In this document: piece by piece, positions 1-8,266 of the stretch
How the letters are laid out: each line of letters opens with the position of its first letter
Position numbering within the stretch: position 1 is the stretch's first letter
Assembly (NCBI GenBank): GCA_045634305.1
Contig: JAZQZZ010000049.1
Coordinates: 1 to 64,000 of the forward strand
Length of the DNA stretch: 64,000 bases
From: HGM04593 sp045634305
GTDB taxonomy: Bacteria; Bacteroidota; Bacteroidia; Bacteroidales; Bacteroidaceae
Reading direction: 5' to 3'
The notes under the pieces: generated by a model
What the model was told of the DNA's origin: nothing
The model's input: only the letters and a program-made list of their open reading frames with translations
Database searches by the model: none
Translations under genes and position numbers: made by a program

Positions 1-459
1 GATGAAAAACAGGAACTCACCATTGTCACAAAACGTTTGGGCGAAGAGTTTGAACAGCTACGTCTGCAAACCGAAGATAGCGGCCGACGTCCAAAGGCAT
101 TCATGCTCACCATAGGTAACCTCGCCATGCGACAGGCAAGAGCACAGTTCTCGTGCAATTTCCTTGCTGCTGCCGGATATGAGGTTATCGACAACTTGGG
201 ATTCAAGAGCGTTGAAGAGGGTGTAAAAGCCGCACTCGAAGCAAAAGCAGACATTGTCGTTATATGTTCGAGTGATGATGAATATGCCGAATATGCAATA
301 CCTGCATACCAAGGCATTGGCGACAAAGCCATATTCATTGTAGCCGGTGCTCCGGCATGTATGCCCGAACTGCAACAGGCAGGAATAGAGAATTTCATTC
401 ATGTAAGAGTGAACGTCCTCGACACATTGAGAGAACTTAACAAGAAGTTGGGCATTTAA
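1..459 (+). CDS. mutA: Methylmalonyl-CoA mutase small subunit, C-terminal part (5' end outside window)
   Basis: The frame is open from base 1, so the gene starts before the window; the TTG at 37 is not taken as a start. The visible 152 residues match the C-terminal, B12-domain-like fold of the MutA (beta) subunit. The Asp-x-His-x-x-Gly cobalamin loop is absent: the equivalent place reads LTIGNLAMRQAR, as expected for the non-catalytic subunit. MutA pairs with MutB to interconvert succinyl-CoA and methylmalonyl-CoA, the rearrangement used in succinate-to-propionate fermentation. The stop lies 11 bp before mutB, so the two are almost surely one operon. Confidence 0.93.
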   Translation, partial: DEKQELTIVTKRLGEEFEQLRLQTEDSGRRPKAFMLTIGNLAMRQARAQFSCNFLAAAGYEVIDNLGFKSVEEGVKAALEAKADIVVICSSDDEYAEYAIPAYQGIGDKAIFIVAGAPACMPELQQAGIENFIHVRVNVLDTLRELNKKLGI

Positions 460-470
460 TCAATACAGCC

Positions 471-2609
471 ATGAGAAAGAATTTCAATAATATCGATATT
501 TTTGAGAGTGCACAGGTTGTATCATGCGCCTCAACAGCCACACCCGACAACTATATATGGGAAACAGCCGAGCATATAAAGGTAAAGCCGGTTTATACTT
601 CCGAAGATTTGAAGGAGATGGAACACCTGGATTATGCAGCAGGTATTCCGCCATTCCTGCGTGGTCCCTACTCCATGATGTACACATTCCGTCCATGGAC
701 CATACGACAGTATGCAGGATTCTCAACAGCCGAAGAGAGCAATGCTTTCTATCGCCGTAATCTCGCTTCGGGACAAAAAGGACTTTCGGTTGCATTTGAC
801 CTACCTACACATCGCGGATATAACCCCGACAATGAACGCGTGGTAGGTGATGTGGGAAAAGCCGGAGTTTCTATTTGCTGTATGGAGAATATGGAACAGC
901 TTTTCGATGGAATACCATTGAACAAGATGTCCGTATCAATGACCATGAACGGTGCAGTGTTGCCTGTCCTCGCGTTTTACATAAACGCGGCATTGGAGCA
1001 GGGTGCCAAACTCGAAGAGATGGCAGGCACGATACAGAACGACATTCTCAAGGAGTTCATGGTGCGTAACACTTATATTTACCCACCTGCATTCTCAATG
1101 CGTATAATAGGCGACATCTTTGCATACACATCGCAGAAGATGCCAAAGTTCAATTCGATATCAATCAGCGGCTACCACATGCAGGAAGCCGGTGCTTCGG
1201 CCGATATTGAATTGGCATACACCCTTGCCGGCGGTCTGGAATATGTACGTACAGGTGTCAATGCCGGTATTGACATAGATGCTTTTGCACCACGTCTGTC
1301 GTTCTTCTGGGGCATTGGCATGAACCCATTCATGGAGATAGCCAAGATGCGTGCAGCACGTATGCTATGGGCAAAGATTATCAAGAGTTTCAACCCGAAG
1401 AACCCAAAGTCAATGGCTCTGCGTACACACTGCCAGACATCGGGCTGGTCACTAACCGAGCAGGATCCCTACAACAACGTTGGCCGCACAGTCATCGAAG
1501 CTATGTCGGCTGCCATGGGACACACGCAGTCACTTCACACAAATGCGCTCGATGAGGCCATTGCCCTGCCGACCGACTTCTCGGCACGCATTGCCCGCAA
1601 TACACAGATATATTTGCAGGAGGAGACAAATATCTGTCGCGTGGTAGACCCATGGGGCGGTTCATATTATGTAGAGAGTCTCACACAGGAGATTGCTCAG
1701 AAAGCATGGAAACTCATCCAGGAGATTGAGGAGCTTGGCGGCATGGCAAAGGCCATTGAGACAGGTATTCCCAAGATGCGTATTGAAGAGGCTGCTGCGC
1801 GCACACAGGCACGCATTGACAGCGGCAAGCAGGTTATTGTGGGTACAAACGCCTACAAACTCGACGAGGAAGAGCCTATCGACATTCTTGAAATCGACAA
1901 TACCGCAGTACGCAACGAGCAACTTGCTGCGCTTGAGCGCAACAGTGCAAGCCGCGATGAAGCTGCTGTGAAGGCCGCGCTTGCAAAGATTACCGAGTAT
2001 GCGCGCAGCGGTGAGGGCAACTTGCTCGAGGCTGCCGTTGAGGCGGCGCATTTGCGTGCTACATTGGGTGAGATATCAGATGCCTGCGAGGATGTTGCCG
2101 GCAGGTACAAGGCAGTAATCAGAACAATATCGGGAGTGTATTCAGCAGAGAGCAAGGACGACGAGAGCTTCAGAGAGGCCTGCCGTCTCACAGACGAGTT
2201 TGCGAAGAAGGAGGGACGCCGTCCCCGAGTTATGGTTGCCAAGATGGGTCAGGACGGTCACGACCGTGGCGCAAAAGTGGTAGCAACAGGCTATGCTGAT
2301 TGTGGCTTTGACGTGGATATGGGAATGCTGTTCCAGACACCTGCCGAGGTAGCCCGTCAGGCTGTCGAGAATGACGTGCACGCAGTCGGCGTGTCGTCGC
2401 TTGCCGCAGGACACAAGACACTCGTTCCGCAGCTCATCGAGGAACTCGACAAACTTGGCCGTGGCGATATCATGGTCTTTGCCGGTGGTGTAATTCCGGC
2501 ACAGGATTATGATTTCCTCTACCGCGCCGGTGTTGTGGGAATCTTCGGTCCCGGAACAAGCGTTGCAAAGGCGGCTTGTGAACTTATGAAGATATTACTT
2601 GACAAATAG
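471..2609 (+). CDS. mutB: Methylmalonyl-CoA mutase large (catalytic) subunit
   Basis: The protein has 712 residues, the normal length for the B12-dependent large subunit. The N-terminal two thirds form the substrate-binding TIM barrel (for example GPYSMMYTFRPWTIRQYAGF near residues 65-84). The C-terminal cobalamin domain shows the base-off/His-on motif D595-G-H597-D-R-G600, followed by the GVSSLAAGH and FAGGVIP segments that line the cofactor. It catalyses radical rearrangement of (R)-methylmalonyl-CoA and succinyl-CoA in the cytosol. It follows mutA by 11 bp. The next gene, topB, is 80 bp away and functionally unrelated. Confidence 0.98.
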   Translation: MRKNFNNIDIFESAQVVSCASTATPDNYIWETAEHIKVKPVYTSEDLKEMEHLDYAAGIPPFLRGPYSMMYTFRPWTIRQYAGFSTAEESNAFYRRNLASGQKGLSVAFDLPTHRGYNPDNERVVGDVGKAGVSICCMENMEQLFDGIPLNKMSVSMTMNGAVLPVLAFYINAALEQGAKLEEMAGTIQNDILKEFMVRNTYIYPPAFSMRIIGDIFAYTSQKMPKFNSISISGYHMQEAGASADIELAYTLAGGLEYVRTGVNAGIDIDAFAPRLSFFWGIGMNPFMEIAKMRAARMLWAKIIKSFNPKNPKSMALRTHCQTSGWSLTEQDPYNNVGRTVIEAMSAAMGHTQSLHTNALDEAIALPTDFSARIARNTQIYLQEETNICRVVDPWGGSYYVESLTQEIAQKAWKLIQEIEELGGMAKAIETGIPKMRIEEAAARTQARIDSGKQVIVGTNAYKLDEEEPIDILEIDNTAVRNEQLAALERNSASRDEAAVKAALAKITEYARSGEGNLLEAAVEAAHLRATLGEISDACEDVAGRYKAVIRTISGVYSAESKDDESFREACRLTDEFAKKEGRRPRVMVAKMGQDGHDRGAKVVATGYADCGFDVDMGMLFQTPAEVARQAVENDVHAVGVSSLAAGHKTLVPQLIEELDKLGRGDIMVFAGGVIPAQDYDFLYRAGVVGIFGPGTSVAKAACELMKILLDK

Positions 2610-2689
2610 TAAACAGTGAAAATCATGCAGAGTCCTTGAAGGCCGGTGCCTTTGAGGGCTTTGCTACGCAATAGAACACTAAAAAAATA

Positions 2690-4465
2690 ATGATAGTCTG
2701 TATAGCAGAGAAACCAAGTGTAGCCAAGGAGATAGCCGATATTCTTGGTGCGAAGAATCGTCGCGAGGGGTTCATCGAGGGCAACGGTTACCAGGTAACC
2801 TGGACATTCGGTCACCTTTGTACGCTAAAGGAACCACACGATTACACTCCCATGTGGCAGCGGTGGAACCTTGGCAGCTTGCCAATGATTCCGCCACGTT
2901 TCGGCATAAAACTCATCAATGACAAGGGCATTGAGAAACAGTTTGCAGTCATTGAGAAACTCATGCAGAGTGCCGATATGATTGTGAATTGTGGTGATGC
3001 CGGCCAGGAGGGAGAACTCATCCAGCGTTGGGTGATGCAGAAGGCGCAGGCAAAGTGTCCTGTCAAGCGTCTTTGGGTATCATCGCTCACCGAGGAGGCC
3101 ATTCGCGAGGGCTTTGCCAATCTCAAGGACCAGAGCGAATACCAACCGCTCTACGAGGCCGGCCTCAGCCGTGCCATCGGCGACTGGCTTCTGGGTATGA
3201 ATGCCACAAGGCTCTACACTCTCAAATATGCAAAGAACAAGCAGGTGCTTTCCATCGGTCGTGTGCAGACACCGACCCTTGCACTTGTGGTGAAGCGCCA
3301 GTTGGAGATTCAGAACTTTGTTCCGCAGCCCTACTGGGAACTCAAGACCGTGTACCGCGATACCACTTTCAGCGTAACCGAAGGACGTTTCGATAACGAG
3401 GACAAGGCTCGCGAGGCACTCGAAAAGATAACAGGGCAACCGTTCTCCGTGACAGATGTCACTGCAAAGAACGGAACCGAACTTCCGCCACGCCTCTATG
3501 ACCTCACATCCCTGCAGGTCGACTGCAACAAAAAGTTCGGTCTTTCGGCCGAGCAGACACTGCAGACAATACAGTCACTATATGAGAAGAAGGTGACTAC
3601 CTATCCGCGTGTCGACACAACATATTTGAGCGATGACATATATCCCAAGTGCGCAAATATACTCAAAGGTTTGCGCGACTATCAGGCGCTTGCTGCGCCC
3701 TTGATGGGTAAGCCGCTTGTGAAATCGAAGAAGGTGTTCGACAACAAGAAGGTAACCGACCACCATGCCATAATCCCTACAGGTGTCTATCCCCAGGGAC
3801 TCACCGACCTTGAGAAGAAAGTCTACAATCTTGTGGCAACGCACTTTATAGCAGTGTTCTACCCCGATTGTAAATTCCGTACCACTACAGTGCTTGGCGA
3901 GAGTGCCGATGTAAAGTTCAAGACAACCGGCAAGGAGATAACGGAGCCGGGCTGGCGCGTGGTATTTGCCGGCGAACAGGTCGATGATAAGGAAGAAAAG
4001 GAGAATCTGTTGCCTTCGTTCACCGTAGGCGAGAGCGGTCCTCATACCCCCGGCCTTGCCGAAAAATGGACACAGCCGCCAAAATACTACACCGAGGCTA
4101 CACTGCTGCGTGCAATGGAAACGGCCGGCAAGTTTGTGGATAACGAGGAACTGCGCGATGCGATGAAGGAGAATGGCATTGGCCGTCCGTCAACACGTGC
4201 GGCAATCATTGAGACACTCTTCAAACGCAACTACATAAAGCGCGAGAAGAAGAACATCGTTGCAACGCCCACAGGCATTGAACTAATTGGTACAATAAGG
4301 AACGAACTTCTCAAGAGTGCCGAACTCACAGGCCAGTGGGAGAAGAAACTGCGCGACATTGAAAAACGGCAGTACGAGGCAAAGACTTTCATTGAGGAAC
4401 TCAAGGCAATGCTTGGTGAGGTTGTGCGCGATGTGCTCAGCGACAACAGCGCATCAAGGATATAA
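2690..4465 (+). CDS. topB: DNA topoisomerase III (type IA)
   Basis: The 591-residue protein begins with a TOPRIM fold (CIAEKPSVAKEIADILGA at residues 4-21; the metal-binding GDAGQEGELIQRW near residue 103) and has the active-site motif TTYPRVDTTYL, with Y305 as the likely DNA-linking tyrosine. Conserved type IA signatures TEATLLRAMETAGK and GIGRPSTRAAIIETL follow. It decatenates and relaxes negatively supercoiled DNA through single-strand passage. No zinc-ribbon cysteines are seen at the C terminus, and it is somewhat shorter than the roughly 650-residue E. coli TopB. Many Bacteroidales carry further TopB copies on conjugative elements, but no mobility gene is adjacent here, so this looks like the chromosomal copy. 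It ends in a strong convergent terminator. Confidence 0.96.
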   Translation: MIVCIAEKPSVAKEIADILGAKNRREGFIEGNGYQVTWTFGHLCTLKEPHDYTPMWQRWNLGSLPMIPPRFGIKLINDKGIEKQFAVIEKLMQSADMIVNCGDAGQEGELIQRWVMQKAQAKCPVKRLWVSSLTEEAIREGFANLKDQSEYQPLYEAGLSRAIGDWLLGMNATRLYTLKYAKNKQVLSIGRVQTPTLALVVKRQLEIQNFVPQPYWELKTVYRDTTFSVTEGRFDNEDKAREALEKITGQPFSVTDVTAKNGTELPPRLYDLTSLQVDCNKKFGLSAEQTLQTIQSLYEKKVTTYPRVDTTYLSDDIYPKCANILKGLRDYQALAAPLMGKPLVKSKKVFDNKKVTDHHAIIPTGVYPQGLTDLEKKVYNLVATHFIAVFYPDCKFRTTTVLGESADVKFKTTGKEITEPGWRVVFAGEQVDDKEEKENLLPSFTVGESGPHTPGLAEKWTQPPKYYTEATLLRAMETAGKFVDNEELRDAMKENGIGRPSTRAAIIETLFKRNYIKREKKNIVATPTGIELIGTIRNELLKSAELTGQWEKKLRDIEKRQYEAKTFIEELKAMLGEVVRDVLSDNSASRI

Positions 4466-4499
4466 GGTGTGGCTTGTTGAAAGGACTTTATCTAAAAAA

Positions 4500-4536
4500 A
4501 TGATGGTGGCTCAAAATAAAACAGAGTCACCATCAT
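4500..4536. terminator. Bidirectional terminator between topB and the U32 gene
   Basis: A 13-bp stem (4500-4512 with 4524-4536, one G-T wobble) has an A-rich flank on the left and a T/A-rich flank on the right. It sits between the convergent topB (plus) and U32-family (minus) genes and could serve both. Confidence 0.8.
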
Positions 4537-4557
4537 ATTATTTATGGAAATATTCTT

Positions 4558-5820
4558 TTAGTCGCAACAGCTGTGCTCGGTCTTTACAATCTTGTAGAGC
4601 TTGTCGCTTGGGCGCACCTTGCAGGGTACCTTGAACGAGACCTTGTCGCCCTTGTTCACTTTTTCAACTGGTTCAAGGTTCACACGTGGGTCCTCAAGCT
4701 CAAGGTAAACGGCACCTGTTGTGGGGCCGGTGATGAGAATCTTTTCGCCTGCCTCAATGGTGCCTGCCTCAATGAGGAACTCGCCCACACCAAGCTTTGA
4801 GAAGTGCTTCATTGCCTTGCCGATATATACCTTGCGCTCTGTGGCCTGTGAACCGTAGATGTTGCTCCACTCGCCAAGCTTCTGTCCCTGGTAGTATCCG
4901 TCCCAGAAACCGCGGTTGAACACCGTCGCAAGGCGCTCGTCCCAGGCATCCTTCTTCTCCTCGGTGAGTTCGCCGGCAAGGTAGGCATTGAGTGCCTCGT
5001 TGTAGCAGCCGGCAACGGTCTGCACATATTCGGGGCCGCGTGCGCGTCCTTCTATCTTGAACACGCGTACACCGCTCTCAATCATGCGGTCAATGAAGCG
5101 AATAGTCTTGAGGTCCTTAGGCGACATAATGTATTTGTTGTCAACCTCCAACTCAATGTCGCTCTCACGGTCCTTTACAATATAGCCGCGACGGCATATC
5201 TGCATGCACTCGCCACGGTTGGCGCTGCGGCCTAACTGATGGAGCGACATGTAGCATTTACCCGATATTGCCATGCACAATGCTCCATGACAGAACATCT
5301 CTATGCGAAGCTGCTCGCCTTTGGGACCGCAAATGTTCTCGTCAATAATCACCTTGTGTATTGCCGCTACCTGCTCCATCTTCAGCTCACGTGCAAGCAC
5401 CACAACATCGGCAAACTGTGCGTAGAACTTCATTGCCTCGCTGTTGCTTATGTTGAGCTGTGTAGAGAGGTGTACCTCAACGCCAACGCGGTTGCAGTAC
5501 TGCATTACCGCAACGTCGGCAGCAATCACTGCCGAGATACCGCTCTCCTTGGCTGCGTCGATAATCTGGTACATCATCGCCAGGTCGTCCTCGTAGATGA
5601 TGGTGTTCACCGTGAGGTAGCTTTTTATGCCGTGTCTGTCGCAGATTTCAGCTATCTCGCGCAGGTCGTTTATTGAGAATGCGCTTGCCGAGTGGGCACG
5701 CATGTTAAGGTGCTCGATACCAAAATAGATGGAGTTTGCTCCGGCCTGTATGGCTGCCGCGAGACTCTCTCGCGAACCCACAGGTGCCATTATCTCAAAA
5801 TCGCTTCTTTTGTAGTTCAT
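4558..5820 (-). CDS. U32-family protein, TrhP/YegQ-like (prephenate-dependent tRNA hydroxylation type)
   Basis: This is a 420-residue protein starting at MNYKRSDFEIMAPVGS. The open frame runs about 900 bp further upstream, but that part is antisense to dus, and the mapped promoter at 5843-5874 leaves only room for the start at 5820. Family U32 features: APVGSRESLAAAIQAGANSIYFG at the N terminus, and a cysteine cluster around CHGALCM, GKCYMS and GECMQICRR that in TrhP is linked to an iron-sulfur cluster. The last 80 residues look like the beta-barrel U32 C-terminal domain. E. coli TrhP hydroxylates tRNA uridine-34; Porphyromonas PrtC was described as a collagenase, so 'peptidase' is a historic label. 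The tRNA role is inferred from family membership and from the divergent tRNA-modifying dus gene. Confidence 0.85.
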   Translation of the reverse strand: MNYKRSDFEIMAPVGSRESLAAAIQAGANSIYFGIEHLNMRAHSASAFSINDLREIAEICDRHGIKSYLTVNTIIYEDDLAMMYQIIDAAKESGISAVIAADVAVMQYCNRVGVEVHLSTQLNISNSEAMKFYAQFADVVVLARELKMEQVAAIHKVIIDENICGPKGEQLRIEMFCHGALCMAISGKCYMSLHQLGRSANRGECMQICRRGYIVKDRESDIELEVDNKYIMSPKDLKTIRFIDRMIESGVRVFKIEGRARGPEYVQTVAGCYNEALNAYLAGELTEEKKDAWDERLATVFNRGFWDGYYQGQKLGEWSNIYGSQATERKVYIGKAMKHFSKLGVGEFLIEAGTIEAGEKILITGPTTGAVYLELEDPRVNLEPVEKVNKGDKVSFKVPCKVRPSDKLYKIVKTEHSCCD

Positions 5821-5827
5821 GGTAGAT

Positions 5828-5859
5828 ATTGCATTTGTACTGCAAAGGTAGTATCTTTG
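5828..5859 (+). promoter_or_regulatory. Promoter of dus, overlapping the divergent U32 promoter
   Basis: Plus-strand ATTG (5828-5831), 20 bp spacer, TATCTTTG (5852-5859). The -7 boxes of the two divergent promoters lie side by side (5843-5850 and 5852-5859), so polymerase binding should be mutually exclusive. The dus leader would be only about 15 nt. Confidence 0.75.
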
Positions 5860-5874
5860 CATCATAAAATCAAT
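5843..5874 (-). promoter_or_regulatory. Promoter of the U32-family gene
   Basis: On the minus strand ATTG (5874-5871), 20 bp spacer, then TACCTTTG (5850-5843), matching the Bacteroidota -33/-7 consensus TTTG-N19/20-TAnnTTTG. Transcription should start near 5837, 15-20 nt before the ATG at 5820. Confidence 0.75.
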
Positions 5875-5880
5875 AACTGA

Positions 5881-6861
5881 ATGAAGATTGCCAATATAGA
5901 ATTCGGGAAATATCCCATCTTTCTTGCCCCCATGGAGGATGTAACAGATGCGGCGTTCCGTTTGCTGTGCAAAAGGTTCGGGGTTGACATGGTGTATACC
6001 GAGTTCGTTTCGAGTGATGCTCTTATACGTGATGTCAACAGCACCGTTCGCAAATTGCAGGTCTATGACAAGGAGCGCCCGGTGGCAATACAGATATATG
6101 GCAACGAGGTGGAGCCAATGGTCGAGGCTGCCAAGCGTGTGGAGCTTGCGAAACCCGATATCCTTGACATCAACTTCGGTTGCCCGGTAAAGAAGGTGGC
6201 ACGCAAAGGATGCGGTGCCGGTATGCTGCAGAATATCCCAAAGTTGCTTGAGATTACAAAGGCTGTGGTGGATGCAGTAAATATTCCTGTAACAGTGAAG
6301 ACCCGCCTTGGTTGGGACGATAACAGCAAGTGCATTGTTGACCTTGCCGAGCAGTTGCAGGACTGCGGTATTGCAGCACTGACAGTGCACGGCCGTACCC
6401 GTGCACAGATGTACACCGGCGATGCCGACTGGACACTCATTGGCAAGATAAAGGAGAATCCACGAATGCACATTCCAATCATCGGCAACGGTGACGTGAA
6501 GACTCCCGAGCGTGCAAAGGAGTGCTTTGACAAGTATGGTGTCGATGCGGTGATGATTGGCCGTGCCAGCTTTGGCCAGCCATGGATTTTCCGCGATGTA
6601 AAGCACTACCTGGAGCATGGTGAGCCGGCTGTACCATTCACGTTCACCGAGTGTATGGACATTCTGCGCGAGCAGGTAAAGGATAGTGTGGAGTGGCTTG
6701 GAGAGCGCCCGGGAATATTGCACGTGCGCCGTCACCTTGCAGCAACACCGTTGCTCAAAGGGTTGACCGATTTCCGCCCTCTGCGCATTGAGATGCTCCG
6801 TTGCGAAAAGATGGACGAACTGATGGCAATCCTTGATAGGATTGTTGAGATATACGGTTGA
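5881..6861 (+). CDS. dus: tRNA-dihydrouridine synthase
   Basis: This is a 326-residue FMN-dependent Dus-family enzyme that reduces uridines in the tRNA D-loop using NAD(P)H. The N-terminal TIM barrel shows APMEDVTDAAFR (residues 16-27), the catalytic segment DINFGCPVKKVARKGCGAGM with the proton-donor Cys at C101, VTVKTRLGWD, GNGDV and VDAVMIGRASFGQPW, which bind FMN and phosphate. The C-terminal third is the small helical domain. ATG at 5881 fits the mapped promoter. I did not assign a DusA/B/C subtype; the residue pattern looks closest to DusB-like bacterial enzymes. Confidence 0.95.
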   Translation: MKIANIEFGKYPIFLAPMEDVTDAAFRLLCKRFGVDMVYTEFVSSDALIRDVNSTVRKLQVYDKERPVAIQIYGNEVEPMVEAAKRVELAKPDILDINFGCPVKKVARKGCGAGMLQNIPKLLEITKAVVDAVNIPVTVKTRLGWDDNSKCIVDLAEQLQDCGIAALTVHGRTRAQMYTGDADWTLIGKIKENPRMHIPIIGNGDVKTPERAKECFDKYGVDAVMIGRASFGQPWIFRDVKHYLEHGEPAVPFTFTECMDILREQVKDSVEWLGERPGILHVRRHLAATPLLKGLTDFRPLRIEMLRCEKMDELMAILDRIVEIYG

Positions 6862-6867
6862 AAGACC

Positions 6868-6921
6868 TTATAAAAAATTGAAGGCAAATTCCGATCGGGA
6901 TTTGCCTTCAATTTTTTATAA
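6868..6921. terminator. Bidirectional terminator between dus and the acyltransferase gene
   Basis: A perfect 21-bp stem (6868-6888 with 6901-6921) and 12-nt loop, with T-rich and A-rich outer arms on either strand, lie between two converging genes. Confidence 0.9.
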
Positions 6922-6932
6922 TCGTAGTTCAT

Positions 6933-8081
6933 TTACTCCTCTGTTGCCTTTATGTGGTTGATTACCGGGTTGGCATACATCTCGAGTATCTTTGTGCGGC
7001 AGAACTCGTCGTCGCGGTCAGGGAGATCTATTTTCTCTATCTGTCCCTGCAGATACATGTCGAGCTTGGCCTTGTCATCTGCTGTATACTTGTCGGCAAA
7101 ACGTGCGTCGCCGGTGAGCAGTTCATAGAAGTAGTAATTGATTGGCCAGAACTTGTAGTTCTTGTGGATGTGGCGGTCGATGATGCGTGCCACGGCTGCA
7201 GTCTTCTCGTTCTTGCCCAGTGAGCGGTCTATGGCGTCAATCTCGTCATTGATGCAGTCGGCAATATGATAGTGGATGCCGCCCTTGTAGCCGAACATAC
7301 CGGTCTTCATGTTGATGAGGTCGTCCTGTGGTGCCTTTTTCCACTCGGGATTGTCGCGCTTCTGCTGGAATTCCTTGGCCTTGAGATAGTCACAAGGGTC
7401 ATACTCGTATGAGATTGTCGTTGGGGCAATGTTGAGAACTTTCAATGCATCAACGATGTCGCCGTTGCTGTACATTGAGAGCATCTTGATGAGGCCCTCC
7501 TGTGTGCGGTCGTTGCTGTCCTTGGCACGTCCCTCACGCTGTGCAAGCCAGATGGGCTGTTGGCGCTCGGTGATGGCATGGTGCATGTATGATGAGAGGC
7601 GCTTTGACGATGCCAGCATCTCGCGTATGCTTGCAGAGCGCTGCACGATGAAACTGCGGTTCACGCGAACAAGTTTCTTTATCCATGGGCGGATGAGCAG
7701 GTTGTCACCGATTGCAATCTCAACAGTGTTGTCCAAAGCTTCGACAAATACTATGCAAAGGAACGCCGAGTCCATGATGATGTCGCGGTGGTTCGATATG
7801 CACAGCGATTTTGCCATGTTCTCTTTGTTTTCGAAACTTACGGTAAGTCCGCTTGAGAGTTTCTTGAGCAATCCTTGCAGGAATGGGTAGACAAGTGCTT
7901 TCTGGAATTCCAGATTATTCTTGGATGCACGCATGAGACCTGCAACATGTTCAAAAGGAATATCCTTGAATGCATATCCCATCACGGCCTGAAATTCAGG
8001 GTCGGCAATGAGCTCTTCAAAGATTTGTGGAAGCTCTTCGGGGTTGTAAGGACGGATTTCGTCAAATTCTGCTGGTATCAT
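6933..8081 (-). CDS. Glycerolipid-type acyltransferase family protein
   Basis: This 382-residue protein starts at MIPAEFDEIRPYNPEEL; a longer open frame to 8189 is rejected because a -7 box lies at 8165-8158. It has the acyltransferase block I NHRDIIMDS (NHxxxxD catalytic pair) and a block III-like segment REGRAKDSNDRTQEG that binds the phosphate of the acceptor, as in PlsB/PlsC-type enzymes. It therefore probably transfers a fatty acyl group from acyl-CoA or acyl-ACP to a glycerophosphate- or lipid-like acceptor at the membrane. No clear membrane span is seen. The long C-terminal extension (about 150 residues after block IV) is typical of the large Bacteroidales homologues. The substrate is not known. 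Confidence 0.8.
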   Translation of the reverse strand: MIPAEFDEIRPYNPEELPQIFEELIADPEFQAVMGYAFKDIPFEHVAGLMRASKNNLEFQKALVYPFLQGLLKKLSSGLTVSFENKENMAKSLCISNHRDIIMDSAFLCIVFVEALDNTVEIAIGDNLLIRPWIKKLVRVNRSFIVQRSASIREMLASSKRLSSYMHHAITERQQPIWLAQREGRAKDSNDRTQEGLIKMLSMYSNGDIVDALKVLNIAPTTISYEYDPCDYLKAKEFQQKRDNPEWKKAPQDDLINMKTGMFGYKGGIHYHIADCINDEIDAIDRSLGKNEKTAAVARIIDRHIHKNYKFWPINYYFYELLTGDARFADKYTADDKAKLDMYLQGQIEKIDLPDRDDEFCRTKILEMYANPVINHIKATEE

Positions 8082-8157
8082 ATATTTGATTTTTTTGTTT
8101 ACAATCTTTTTTAAAGGTCGGTCTATTGTCGTAACCTTTTCTTTTGCAATGATACGG

Positions 8158-8165
8158 CAAATATA
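8158..8165 (-). promoter_or_regulatory. -7 element for the acyltransferase gene
   Basis: TATATTTG on the minus strand fits TAnnTTTG. No convincing -33 TTTG lies 19-21 bp upstream. It predicts a leader of about 70 nt and supports the start at 8081. Confidence 0.45.
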
Positions 8166-8227
8166 ATCAATACGCAAATAAACAATCATTTTTTGTTTCC
8201 ATCTGCAAATCTGCGTTATTTTTTGTT

Positions 8228-8235
8228 TATTTTTG
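8228..8235 (+). promoter_or_regulatory. -7 element for the Gate-domain gene
   Basis: TATTTTTG matches TAnnTTTG and lies 31 bp before the ATG at 8267. No clear -33 box is seen. Confidence 0.45.
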
Positions 8236-8266
8236 CATCATATAATATGCATTGATTTATAAATCT

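Noticed and set aside
4558..5820. Collagenase (PrtC) function for the U32 protein
   Set aside because: The label stems from an old report on one homologue. The cysteine cluster and length fit the RNA-modifying TrhP branch better, so no protease function is claimed.
5821..6735. A 305-codon in-frame 5' extension of the U32 gene
   Set aside because: It is antisense to dus and upstream of the mapped U32 promoter (5843-5874). The normal family start is at 5820.
8082..8189. A 36-codon 5' extension of the acyltransferase gene
   Set aside because: It would start upstream of the -7 box at 8158-8165, and the extension is basic and unlike the family.
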